Source: Nymphaea colorata
Lineage: Eukaryota > Streptophyta > Magnoliopsida > Nymphaeales > Nymphaeaceae
DNA: 64,000 nt
Direction: 5' to 3'
Assembly (NCBI RefSeq): GCF_008831285.2
Contig: NC_045148.1
Location: forward strand, 14,672,802 to 14,736,801
Shown: piece by piece, positions 1 to 15,524 of the stretch
How positions within the stretch are numbered: position 1 is the first letter of the stretch
Layout: the number at the start of each line of letters is the position of its first letter
Notes under the pieces: model-generated
The model's input: only the letters and a program-made list of their open reading frames with translations
Told to the model about the DNA's origin: nothing
The model's database searches: none
Program-made: the position numbers and the translations under genes

Positions 1-3933
<3,933 letters not shown>

Positions 3934-3956
3934 CAATGCTCCCACAGACAACCTAG

Positions 3957-5652
3957 GAAGAAAAAACAATTAAGTTTCAAAGTTCAACCATTTCTTCTAA
4001 CAGTAACATGCTAGTGAAGTGTCAACTGAGAAGCCCCACCAAAAATTTTAAGATGCGTTTAGCTTAGCTTTTTGTTTTTCACTATCACTATCTAAGTTTT
4101 AATATGTTTCTGAAATTTCAGATCTCTCCAGGAAGGGTCATGAGATTTTGAAGAATAGCACAGGAACAACATCCTTATCGCTTTTTCGTAATCTTTACAA
4201 TAAAAGAAATGCATTCATTATTCACCTATCATGAATTGCCTACTGAATAACAGCCAAAGTTTAAGAGAAGTTTTAAATAGAATCAAATACTTGATATCCC
4301 GAACAAAGAACTCAATTATTAACATTGAAAATTTCCAATCCGCAGCTCTGGTCATCAAAAAAGGGACAACCAGAGATACCGTATCTGCTTACTTATGAAT
4401 TGGCCCCAGATCCTCCAATCGAATTAGGTTCTCAACCGTGCTATTAATGCCACAAATTACGAATTTTCAGCGTTCTATAAACATGAAACGAACTCGTCGA
4501 TTCTATAGCTTTACGGATTACGAAAATCAACTAAATTCCAGATGGCTCGAAAAACATGAGCAAAACAGATTCGTCTTCTTTTACGTGACCATGAACTATA
4601 ACCATTGCTCCTCTGTCTAAAAAATTAACTTCCGAAAGACCGCTCCATGAACCCAATGACCTCTATCATCCATTTCATAAGGGAGCTGCAGCTGGTGTAT
4701 GAGAGAGAGGAGGGAATAGAATTGTACACTTGCGCAAAGATTCTCCTCAAGAAACATCGCTACCCAATTTGGAAAAAATAGAAAATGCAGAAACATAGTA
4801 AACCATAGCATAATAATAGTGCATTAGAATGCCCTAGAGGAAAAAAGTGGCAGCGACATCAACGAGGACGTCAAAATTTCTTCGTAATTCACCGTTTAAA
4901 GCAAGAATCACCACAATGTATATTTCTTGACAGACAGAAAAAACGAATGAAAAGAGGACATCCGTTCCATATCAGCAACAAAAATGCCCCTCAGTAAAAC
5001 ATGGCCCGTCTACCGTTAGAAACTAGAAAGAAAATGATACGTCAAAGACAGGACAGATCATTAGAGAGAGAGAGAGAGACAGAGAGAGAGGGAGGGAGGG
5101 TGGTTTCCCCACCGGAGATGGGAATGATGAAGCCGTGGAAGGGAGAGAAAGAAAATCGGGGGGCTCGAGGGAAGAAAAAGAAAACCGATGAGGAGGCGCC
5201 CTGCGGCTGGTGCGAACGGATCGGGCGCCAATAAAATTTAACGTGTTCCAAATCCGAGTACATGATACCGGTCCACTTAATCCGTCTTTGGATTGAAAAC
5301 CAAATCCAACTTCGTAGATCCAGAATCGAGATGTACAAGCTGGGCGAACAACGAAAAACTTTTTGTTACGGAGACATTACCTGTCCTTGTGTTTCAAAGT
5401 TTCATGCCCTGCGTTCTTAACGTTCTATAAGACATCAAACAAGCTCCTAAATCAAGTTCATATGAGTGTCCAGTTTATCAAAAAACTTTGGATCCAAGGA
5501 CGGAACCGCATCTTATTTACGGATCGAGGGCAATCGATTTCTTACGCGACCCGCTTGTTTTCCCGCCATAACGCCGACAGCACTCTCTCCCCCGCCAAAC
5601 GAAGGGAAACCAAGGGAGAAGGCCGAAAAGAGGGAAGAGAAAGAAAAGCAAA
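3957..5652. promoter_or_regulatory. Divergent upstream region between RecQ and SPIDR-like genes
   Basis: This spacer separates two genes transcribed away from each other. It probably includes the RecQ 5'UTR intron and first non-coding exon (minus strand) on the left and the SPIDR-like 5'UTR on the right. A (GA)n tract lies near 5063-5092, read as CT-rich on the RecQ strand, and GC content rises around 5100-5230 and 5510-5610, as expected near plant transcription starts. I see no convincing TATA box on either strand. Short open frames here lack coding character. Confidence 0.45.
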
Positions 5653-8600
5653 ATGTGGCCTCCCAACGATTCTTCTCGCAATATCTCAGGTTTACGTTAT
5701 CCCCCATTTTCATTTTTGTACCCTTTTGTTTCATTTTCTTGTTGTACTCTCTTACACGGTATAGAACATGGCATTATGGATCCGCGAACGTTTCACTGTA
5801 CTGATTTTGCTGGGTCGTCAACAGTTTGGAACGTTTCTTACTTTTGGTGGATCGACTTTGGTTCTTTGTGTATGTTGAGTACCAATTGGTTTTCCACCAT
5901 TCTGCATTCCTCTATGTTCATCCTTCTGTGGAGTCTGGGCAACCGTTAGTTGGGCTGCCAATTGTGTCCAACTAATTGGACGGAAGTCAAGGGACTGGCC
6001 TTTCACGCTGTTCTTATGATATTTTTTTGTTATACTGTTTATACATCATAGAATTGTTCAGTACCCGGGGTGCAAAATTTTCAACTATTACCTCGCCTAC
6101 TTGATATTGTATACAGGTCATCGAATAGTTTAGGACCCAGAGGAAAAAACTTCGCTAGTGGAGGTTTTATAGTTACCCAATAAACTGACCTGCATAACAT
6201 TCAAAGGAAATCTTTCCTCTTGTTTGTTCCATATGTGGTAGACTACTATTTTGTACAGTCATCTTACTTTACATTTGTCTAGTAAGTACAACTGTAGAAT
6301 ATACGATACAGCAACTTGATTTTATGTGGTGTTATCTAAGTTCAACCTTACTTTTTTACTAGTGGTACATTTCTGGTCTTGGATGTTTTACAGTTCGTGG
6401 AACTGATATTGATCAGTGGATCTGAAGTTAACTTAAGACTTCTGAGATTTTATGTTGTGTTAGCTGGACTTTGAAGATATGCTCTAACTTGAACTTTGTA
6501 TGACTGTTTGAAGTACTAATTCTAGTTGTTATTCTCAATCATGGTTGCAGATGATGATGGGGATGATATTGATGAATGTGTCAATGTCATGCATCGTGAT
6601 TCTCTGGATAATTTTGCGTTTCTCTATCCAAACAAGGAAAAGGTACAATCCAGTGTTTAGGAACTCTATATTCTTCTGGTTTTTCATTTCAGCACATGCT
6701 GGTTAGAACTTAGAAGTCATGAAATATTGGTCACATGTGATGCTATGTGAATGTCATCAGAAAGGGGGGTCGCAGACATCTTGGGTGGTATGTCTGTCCA
6801 TGTGTTTGCTTGTGTGACTATTGTTTAAGATACCATAGTTTGCTTGTAAGTACACATTAGAACTTAAACACCGCCTTCTTATCAACATGCTGGGAGACTA
6901 GTTTCAAATATTCATCTTAGGGAAAGTCCTCTGAACCAATTTTTTTGTCCTACCAAATCAAACATCGAAGTACCTGTGCTTTCATCCTATCATGCTAAAT
7001 ATTAAAGGACTGGACATTTTTAGTAATATTTATATGTAATAGTTCCTTTGTGCTGCTCCCAAATTACGCTGACCCAATGTCTGCTTCATTGGAAAAGGAG
7101 TGCAACCACCTTTCTCTTGTTCATACCAATAATGGGGCTTCAAGCAGCCAAAGTTGTGATGAAGATGAATGCAGCACATGGGCTAAAATTTTTGAAGAAG
7201 CTGAGGAGCTTCTCTTACATGAAAATGCTAGCCGTTCCTCCTCCCACACTCGAAGTTTGGCCACAGATAAGTTTCAGAAAGGTAACATCTCATGACTTTC
7301 CTGGTCCAACTAGCATCCTCAGTCCTAGATCATTCTATAGGTTTCTGCTAGTTTCTCCTTTATTTTTGTGCCCTCTGTGAGATGACCGCCAGTCACTCCT
7401 AGAGGTTACTGAGCAATATAATTACTGGAATTATCTACTTTTCTTGTGCATGCCTTCTTTTTACAAGTGAAGATTTTTCCAGTCATCTACATCTTCTTTT
7501 TCCATTTCTATTGTACACTTGTTATTTTTTTACTTTTTGTTGTTGATGGAACATCATAAATGTGGGTGTTTCCAACTCCATCATGTTGGCTTGTGAGTGT
7601 GAGTCAGACTAGGCAATCTTTCATTGATTCCCTCAAAATATTAATGTGTTCACCATGAGTAGATATTTGTTTCTTTCATAGTTAGCTTTCATTTTGAAGC
7701 AAAGCGCAACGTTTTTGTTCTTTATGAGAGAATGAATTTGATTCTAGGACTGATATACTAAAGAGAATAAAGTACTAATATAAGAGATATTATGGAACTT
7801 GAAAGAATAAGATATGATTAATCTTTTGTTCCCTTTCCATTTCAGGTAGCAAAAGAAAATCCAAGCTTAGGTTTTCTTTCCATCAGTCTTCATGTAAAGA
7901 AGCCAATAGCCCACGACATAGGAAATGTGGAAATGCTATGTCTTCTGGGGTTTCTGAATTTCACGGTGGACTTGAAGGTCTTGGACAAAACAGCGGTCCT
8001 CATTCTATGGCTGAGCTTCTGGAAGGCCTTGGGGGACAAAATGATTCACTTCAACCTTCTGATGTTGTCTGGAGCTACTTGTCATTTGAAATTTGTAGCA
8101 CCTATCTATTCCTTCCTATGTATCAAATGTTTAAATTTTATCTTTTGATTGCTACAGCCTTCTGCACTAACAGGAAGGAGGTCACACTTGTTGAGGAAGG
8201 GGACTTCAGCTTCCTCAGTTTATGGATTAAAACAAAATGGATATGTGCCAGAACTCCTAGATGATGGAATTTCTAGTGAGGAAGACGTAAGCTCTATATG
8301 ATTCATCAGTTGCCATTTCATTATATTTTTGTAGTTCAGGCTGCACTAGTGCGTCTTATTGACATTAATGGACATGCCCTGATATAGGGCGCTCAACCTG
8401 GCAGTCAGTGTGAGCCAACTTCTTTCTTTGCCATTGCACCAATAAAGGAAAAGACAATGGCTGATCATTTTATGGAAGTATTTGATGTCAATGCCATGAA
8501 CACTGACAGTGAAATCCCGATCAACAAACAGAAGGGGTGCATTTCTATACTTTGTTAACTGTACTTTGAAACTGAAATTTGCCTCTTCTAGTTGTGAAGT

Positions 8601-10228
8601 CTACGATAAAGGCTTAATGTCTAATGTAAAACTGTTTACCATAATTACTAGGTTTGGGTATTTTGGGAAGCTACAACAAATCATGCATGGTGAAAAAGAA
8701 AAACACACCAATTTTTTGAAGGAGGTTCAAAAAGGAGCAATAGATCAAGGTATTAGTTCACAAGTCGGTTGCCCAGTTTCCTTCCTTTCCTCAGAGCATG
8801 ATGTTGAAAATTGTAATCAATTTGAGAATGCATCTAACCATTTGTTTGTCTTTAGGGAGAAAAAATCTGGTGGTCTGCTAATCTACAGCCTGTCATTGTT
8901 CTCTGCAGTTGATACAAGGTTCTTTGATGTAGAGATAGTTTCAAGATGCTTGGAAGCCAAACTAACAGTTTGTTGCTGTTTGCTGGCCAAAAAAACCAAG
9001 GTTTGTTCTTATTCTTATTTTAAATTCTTAAAGCACATTGTTTCATTTGTATGTCTTCTTTTCCCTTTGGAAACTGGGATGACCTAGTAGGCCTGGGCAA
9101 TGGGCCGGCCTGGCCCAATAAGGAGTTGGGCTCAGGCCAGGCTGCAGCCTATGACTGTGGCTGGGCCAAGCCTGGTCCGGCTCAATTAACATTAAAAATA
9201 TATATTTAAATATAAAATAATATATAAATATAATTCATTGTAATAAAATATATATAATTATATATCACAAATAATAAAATAATATGTAAATATGAATTAT
9301 CGGGCCCATCGGGCTGGCCCGGTCCCACCCCAATGCCCAATTTTTTAGCCCAAGCCCTAGTCGGGTTGCATACCAGGTACCCGTTGGGTACCCTGCCCAG
9401 TGCCCAGGCTTACTTTTGTGGACCAATGAAGCATGTAGGTTTTCCCTTAATGACAAATAAAAAGAAGCTTTAAGCTGAATTTGGATCTCTTCTTTTACAT
9501 AACTCACGTCTTTCTTTGTTTTGACCCTCACGCACAAGTGCACAGTGTTTTAAATTTTTAATTGTATGTAACATGCATATTTCATGTTGTAGTTGTCATA
9601 TCTATGTGTATATAGATGTATATAGTCAATGCACAACAAATGGATGCATCTTGCCTGAACTTGGCCTAAACAAATTTTTTCATCCAATTGATCCACGGTA
9701 GCGACAGATTTCATTTCCTCTATTTGAACTTGTCTATGCTTACAAAAACCACCCCATCTTTGGTTCCTTTTATGCTATCTAGAAAAGATCTCTTATTTGC
9801 TTACCACATTGCACTAGACATGCAAAATACTGAAACGCTTTTGGCTGGGCCATACAAATCGATGCAGCGCTCAGAGCACATTCAGAGTTTGCATGATACT
9901 GTTGTGGATGGAAAAATGGAAAGTCGAACGGTCGTTTTCAACTCAACGATGTGTAACACTGTTGATCTAGAGATTGGAAAGCTGATTCGTGTTTATGCCC
10001 CATGGTATCGTTGCTTCCCACTCATTGCTGGCATTAATATACGATCTATTTGTTTCTACCGCTTGACATACTACATATTTAGTAGTCTTTTCAGGGTAGA
10101 ATTATCTTAAGCTATTAGAGAAAACAACTTATCGAGAGATTATTCTTCTGGTAAACAGGGAGGAGGTGCGCCTGGCGGATGGCAGGATAGTTTTTCTCTC
10201 AACGTACTTTTCAGAAATTTTGACATAA
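5653..10228 (+). CDS. SPIDR-like DNA-repair scaffold protein, N-terminal-domain form (ten exons)
   Basis: Proposed exons: 5653-5689, 6551-6642, about 7008-7281, 7846-about 8066, 8158-8286, 8388-8536, 8652-8749, 8795-9000, 9868-10004 and 10159-10228, giving about 470 residues with consistent phase. The exon 3 acceptor and exon 4 donor are the least certain. The N-terminus is acidic (DDDGDDIDE), followed by a Ser-rich region, then MAELLEGLGGQ, GYFGKLQQIMHGEKEKH, VEIVSRCLEAKLTVC and the C-terminal LIRVYAPWEEVRLADG, FLSTYFSEIL and a stop. The order of these blocks (AE-LxGL, VxI, RIxPPW, DG/SG, LxTYF) resembles the middle of human SPIDR (DUF4502 region) as I remember it. SPIDR is known to scaffold BLM and RAD51. 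The gene is head to head with the RecQ gene. Family assignment is inference; the gene itself is well supported by splice logic. Confidence 0.6.
9091..9409. mobile_element. TIR-bounded MITE-like element inside intron 8 of the SPIDR-like gene
   Basis: The ends are 15-bp inverted repeats with one mismatch: GCCTGGGCAATGGGC at 9091-9105 and, on the other strand, GCCTGGGCACTGGGC from 9409-9395. Sub-terminal parts are GC-rich with repeated GGCCC/GGGCC words, and the core (about 9190-9300) is nearly pure AT. No coding capacity. Ends of this kind are common in plant hAT-type non-autonomous elements. I could not find a clear 8-bp target-site duplication, so superfamily is open. Confidence 0.65.
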
Positions 10229-11072
10229 GTAGCAGGAACACTCGCAGCAAATGGCGATTTTTCCAACATCGCACACCCTTGATTCCATTTTTGTGTGAAT
10301 TCCCCGTTGGTCTTAATGTCCTTTTTGTGGTGGACCGAAAGGCTGGCGTAAACTGCGAATTAAGCTCACTTTGTACTGGCAAATTGCCAAGTATGACTTT
10401 TTTTGAATAGTGGCAAAGCATCCTTCAAAGAATACATAAATCATTTGATAAGCATGTCAAAACTCTGCAGGAAAAAGGTAATATGCAGTTAAGTGCCAGC
10501 GAACTGCTTTCCCCTTTATTTCACGCACATGAATTCTTAGTCTCAACGCATCAATCTGCCTAGTCTCTCTGTGTACCTTAGTCATATGTTTCCAACATTA
10601 ACACAATCTTCTTTTCGATGGACACCATTAGCTCAAAATTGAACAATACAGTAATGCCAAAATATATTTCTGTGTCATCCCGAAACACCGATTTGGAAAA
10701 AAAAAAAAAAACCTCCAAATGTTCAAAATCTAAGGAATAAGATGACAAACTCTAAAAACCGCAAACCCAAGATAGGGTGAAAACCCACCACTTCAAATTG
10801 GGTTATTTTGTGCAAGTTATGGATCTTTGGACAGGAAAAAGTACATGATTATTCAGTGTATCAAAAAGTGAGAGGGACAACCCAACCAGCGGCTATTATA
10901 AAACAAAATTGTCTGGCCTCTCCACATGAATGCTTGGTTCTCCAGGTCTAACGATATGTTGATGCTGAAGACGCCAATGTGCCATCTTAGACGCAGCCTG
11001 TGCCTTTAAATCAAGGAGACATGCAGATTGAATCACCACGCGTTTGACGTCATCTTTTTAGAAGATGCATAT
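10229..11072. other. Convergent 3' spacer between SPIDR-like and eIF2B delta genes
   Basis: Holds the 3' ends of two converging genes. AT-rich with an A-run near 10698-10713. The open frame on the minus strand at 10140-10421 overlaps the last SPIDR-like exon antisense and has no family resemblance. No RNA gene or repeat seen. Confidence 0.5.
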
Positions 11073-14000
11073 CTATATCAAAGAACGCGATCCACCATAC
11101 TCCCTCACAATGACTGGCACACTAGTTGGTGGAATCTGCAGAGAAAAGAATCGCACCAACTCACATTTTCATGAAAAAGAAAGATAATGACAAGCAGAAC
11201 TATATAGAGACAATGTCACGCTTAAAAAAGACTAGAAGTGCCTAGAAAACTAACGCACATCTTTCTAGTTTACCTCTTCTGCACATGAACAGTTTAAACA
11301 CTAGCATTACATGGGAAGTTAAACAAGCCCACTAACAAAGACAGAGAAAACGAATAGCATTTGGTGTCACATAGGAGCTTTTTTAACGCAAACCTTTCCA
11401 CCAGAAGGAAACAGGTTGAGGAAGGAAGAGAGGTCAGAAGCGGTATGAGGTGCCCTTTTACTATTTGTATATATCCACAAGGTGTGTCACACGATTCACC
11501 TTGTGATCTAAATTCAGCATCTCTGTACCACGATATTCCAGACAGTTTGTATCCAAATAGCAAAGACAACAATCGGCACGGGTGAACAAGAATTTTGAGA
11601 CAAACTGCGAGCTCACCAGCAACCAACGCTTGGTAGGAAAACCAACAAGCCCCCACAGAGATCATAAACAGGATTTTGAGACAAACTGTGAGCTCACCAG
11701 CAACCAAGGCTTGGTAGGAAAACCAACAAGGCACAAAGATCATAAATAGCATACTTCTGCAACAGCTTGTTAGTCTCCGGGTACTGGTCAAGGGTCGGGT
11801 CCATTGGACTGAACCGGGGATGGTTATAAATAAGGAATGGGTGCTTAAATGGGGAATATCGTAGGATTTAGAGGGTGTTTCCTCTGGGAGGAAGAAACCC
11901 TAATCTGGTATTAGGGTGTGTGTGTGTGTGTTCTCTTAGAGTTTCTATGGTTCAGGCTGAAGCAGGATAACAGAGGCTATCACAACTCATAGCTAATCTG
12001 GATCCAAACAATCCAGGTCCTAGAATCACGTGACATTAAAAAAAAATAATAATTAGCTAATCAATGGTTGCTATATTCCCATTTTTTAGTACATGTATGA
12101 TGAAGTTTGGAGACCATAAAAACAATCACATTGCTCACCATCCCATAATCCGTGATTATCATTGATACATAATCTGCAGGAGTTGCATCATAACTGCATC
12201 ACAATGCACCAGAATCAATGAAGATCCAATGGAAAAAAAGCTAAAGAACTAACAGCTAGAACAAACAACTAAAAAACTAGCAACTAGGGAAGGGGAAAAA
12301 ACACTTTTCAAGGTTGCCATGTTTCCAACTACATACATCAGATTCAGGAGATGCAAATTTTCCTTATCAGCCCAGTTGTCCAAATGGTTCAACTCCTTTC
12401 TTCCAGAAACCTTCGAGATTGCATCTGGATCGCCTGAAGAAAAACCAAAAGAGAGCTAAGTTCTTGAACTTGCATGCGGTACAGGTCAAAGTCAAACTAA
12501 CTACAATTAACATAACAAAAGATAAAGCAAACCAAATCAAACTTGCCTACCAAGTTCATTAGAGCATATAGAGTCAAGCTGGACTCTTTCATGGAACTTA
12601 TAAGCTTCACAACATATCAACACAGGAACTCGAAAAGCGTGAGCCACCATGGCGACACATGCTGTTCCAACCCTTGAGTAAACAATTCCATTTGACAACA
12701 CTGAAGCCGCTCCTAGAAAGACCCTCGTTACTTCATGCATAACATAGGAAATTGCATTTATATGGGTATAGGTACAGCTGATGCCCTTTGCCAGCAAACG
12801 TCCAAGTAATTTCTGGCCTTCATGCTTCGGACGTGAATCCACTACCACAACACGAAACTTTTTACCAAGTTCATGAGCATATTCTAATATCATTTCAACA
12901 ACACAGGCTGAGCCATATGTTAGTAAGACATCTCCATCCCTGATCTTGGTTACTGCATGCCTGACAATCACCTTATCAGCAAGTATTATCTTTTCATTGA
13001 TGAAACGGTTAATATCTGACTGCAGCGTAGATTTTGCTTCTGACTCTGTCAGCGTCAATGACAGCTTAGATATCCGATCCTTGAGAAACCTAATGGCATT
13101 CCCCATGCTTATTGAAAGTGGCCTACAAGATATGAGAAAGCTAACATAACTGTTGATTTTGGCAGTTAAATCTCGCACCAAAGCTTTCTCCGATGGTGTT
13201 TTATAGTCCTTGATGGCTTCTTGAAATGCTGAAAGCATTGCTACACAACGTGCATTACCACCGGCAATATCACCAGACAGATATTGCAAGCCTACCTGAA
13301 AATTGTTTAAGGAGAGTTGCACTATCAGTATATTTATCTAGGAACATGAAAGAGAGTCACCCTGGCAATAACTAGAAATGAAATTCATGCAGAAGAACCA
13401 CTGTGTCATGTTTAGAAACACATGGATGTCCTCCCCATATAAACACATGGATGTCCTCCCCATATGACGCATAGGCTGTTCTACATGCAGCTCAAGTACA
13501 AGCTTATCTAGTGATTCACGAAAACTGCAATTTGACACAGTTTCCACTAGCAGCACCAGAAACTGATAAGCTATCAAAATGGCAATTACAATAATAACGA
13601 TATAAATGGTCACATGATGAAGAAACATCTTTATTGCTTGACTAATTGCTGTAGATAGAGACATAAGGGTGTAACCATATTTTACATAAAATACAATGGC
13701 ACCTTGTATACTGCAGGATGAGGATGCATTTGATGGCCATGATCAGAGTGAAAAAATTTGGCTTCAAGATCAGGAAGCAGAGTTCCATGGACATATTGAG
13801 GTAGATGTCTAAACAACTCCACTCGGTTTCTACTTTCTGTCTGTTTTACTAGCGCTCTCTTTTTGGCCTTTTCGACCCGTTGTGTATCATCAAACTGCAT
13901 CCTTGGGGGAGGAACATCTTTCTTTTTCTCCTTCTCAGGGAGCCGGTCAGGAGCCTTTCTATCTGAGGTTGCAGCAGCACCTCCTGTAGATGCTCCATCT

Positions 14001-15524
14001 TTCTTTTTTGAGGGTGGTGGTGATTTAACATCTTTAGATGGTTTTGCCCCTGTAGGTGCTCCACCACCTGCTGTGTTTCCACCTACAACAGCATCAAGTA
14101 ACAAGTAAGAAGACAGTTTGATCGAACAAATCTAGTAACCAATTGACCTCCCAGCAACACATTTCGCAGTTTAGGTAATTGCAGACATCCTTTGATGACC
14201 TTGTATTAACAAATTTCTCAACACAATGCTGACCATGATTTGATAGCTGTTTCAAGGTGCCTCCTGCAATGATCTATGGCATGCATGTTTCCAGTCCCTC
14301 TTCCACTAGTACTTTCGGCTAGATTGATAAGTACATAAGTTCAACACAAATAAATTAAAACTGAAAACATACGATTTATACCTGTCTCTTTTGCCGCAGC
14401 CTTTGCTGCTCGTTGGGCCTCCTGAAGTGCACGCCTCTCTGCTTTAGAAGTCCTCTCTTTTAAAGGCTTTGAATTTGTAGCGTTGCCTCTTTCTGACTCT
14501 TTTGAGTCTTCAATAACCACTTCTGACAAGAAAATAAGTTATCAATGATTTCCTGCCTTACAAACCAAAAAAATATCAAAGACACATATTCAAAAATATG
14601 AAGATAATTTCATCTACACATTTTACTGAATCAGAGAACCACCAAAAAAGGCACCAGGCTTGTAACTTATCACAGTCCAACTTCTTACAATCCACCAGAC
14701 TAAAGATGTGCAGTTTTAAATCGAATTATGCATGTAGCTCAAAAACTTCGCGCTAAATTCAGAGCCTGCTCAATGAACTACACATGCACTAGTAACAGCT
14801 TCTGAGACTCAGACCAAATAAATTGAGCCTCTCTATTTCTATTGTCGCTCAATGTCAAATATAAGGAACGTAATAACCCATCAAAGTCTATACACATCGT
14901 AGAAACTTGAATACCAACTTCGGACTTTCAATGTCTTTAAGATGTGCGGCAATATCTAACTCAAAAAGTAATGTCGCGAATCAAGAACCAAGAAATTTGC
15001 ATACGGACACCTGAAGATGGCTTCACCGTCGAAACAGTAGCCAATTTTCCGTGTTCAGGAAACCCAGATGCCGGAAGAGAAGCGGAACGCTGAACGAAAT
15101 CTTCCATCTTCCCAGCCCCACCAACACTAGTAGACACCGTTCTAGAGACCCAGCCGGGCGAATCAGAGAAATCGACGGATGTAACACTCTCAATTCTTCT
15201 CGACGGAGAAGGCACCGGCGACGTGCCTAAAACATTGTCCGACGGGTTGTAGCTTCCCACAGGCGCATTGCAGCTCAGCCTCCGGAGAGGAGAAGATAGG
15301 ACTGGAACAGGGGCCGCCCGCATTGCTTCCACCGGGTGCCGAGGAGGTGGGATCATCACAGGAGAAAGCGAATTCCCGACCGGAGACATAACAGCGATCG
15401 AAGGGGACTCTCCCTCCGTTATGGCATCATCCAGGGTGGAGTGCATCTGTTCGGAAGCCGTCACGAACCCAACATGCCGCACCTTTGGGTCAATCACTGC
15501 CCTGGAAACTCTTCTGGAATCCAT
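11073..15524 (-). CDS. Translation initiation factor eIF2B, delta subunit
   Basis: Regulatory-subcomplex subunit of the cytosolic guanine-nucleotide exchange factor that recycles eIF2-GDP. Seven exons, all in phase: 15524-15011, 14522-14382, 14082-13703, 13295-12551, 12433-12337, 12193-12139 and 11135-11073; 664 residues. The start MDSRRVSRAVIDPKVRHVGF matches the plant delta subunit as I recall it. Residues about 1-345 are a Ser/Pro-rich then Lys/Glu/Ala-rich low-complexity extension (exons 1-3). Residues from about 346 form the IF-2B fold, with LLTYGSACVVEMIL, VVVVDSRPKHEGQ and the C-terminal YDATPADYVSMIITDYGM and IPPTSVPVIVREY. No catalytic residues are expected, since catalysis is by epsilon. 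Intron 3 has a perfect 25-bp tandem duplication and intron 6 an 81-bp one. Converges with the SPIDR-like gene. Confidence 0.96.
11592..11750. repeat. 81-bp tandem duplication in eIF2B delta intron 6
   Basis: Two adjacent units, 11592-11672 and 11673-11750, begin ATTTTGAGACAAACTG and share GAGCTCACCAGCAACCAA and TTGGTAGGAAAACCAACAAG. A few substitutions and a short indel separate them. The intron also carries a (GT)n run near 11918-11930. Confidence 0.88.
13416..13465. repeat. Perfect 25-bp tandem duplication in eIF2B delta intron 3
   Basis: Two identical adjacent 25-bp units (13416-13440, 13441-13465) with the core ACATGGATGTCCTCCCCATA. Intronic, so no coding effect is expected. Confidence 0.9.
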
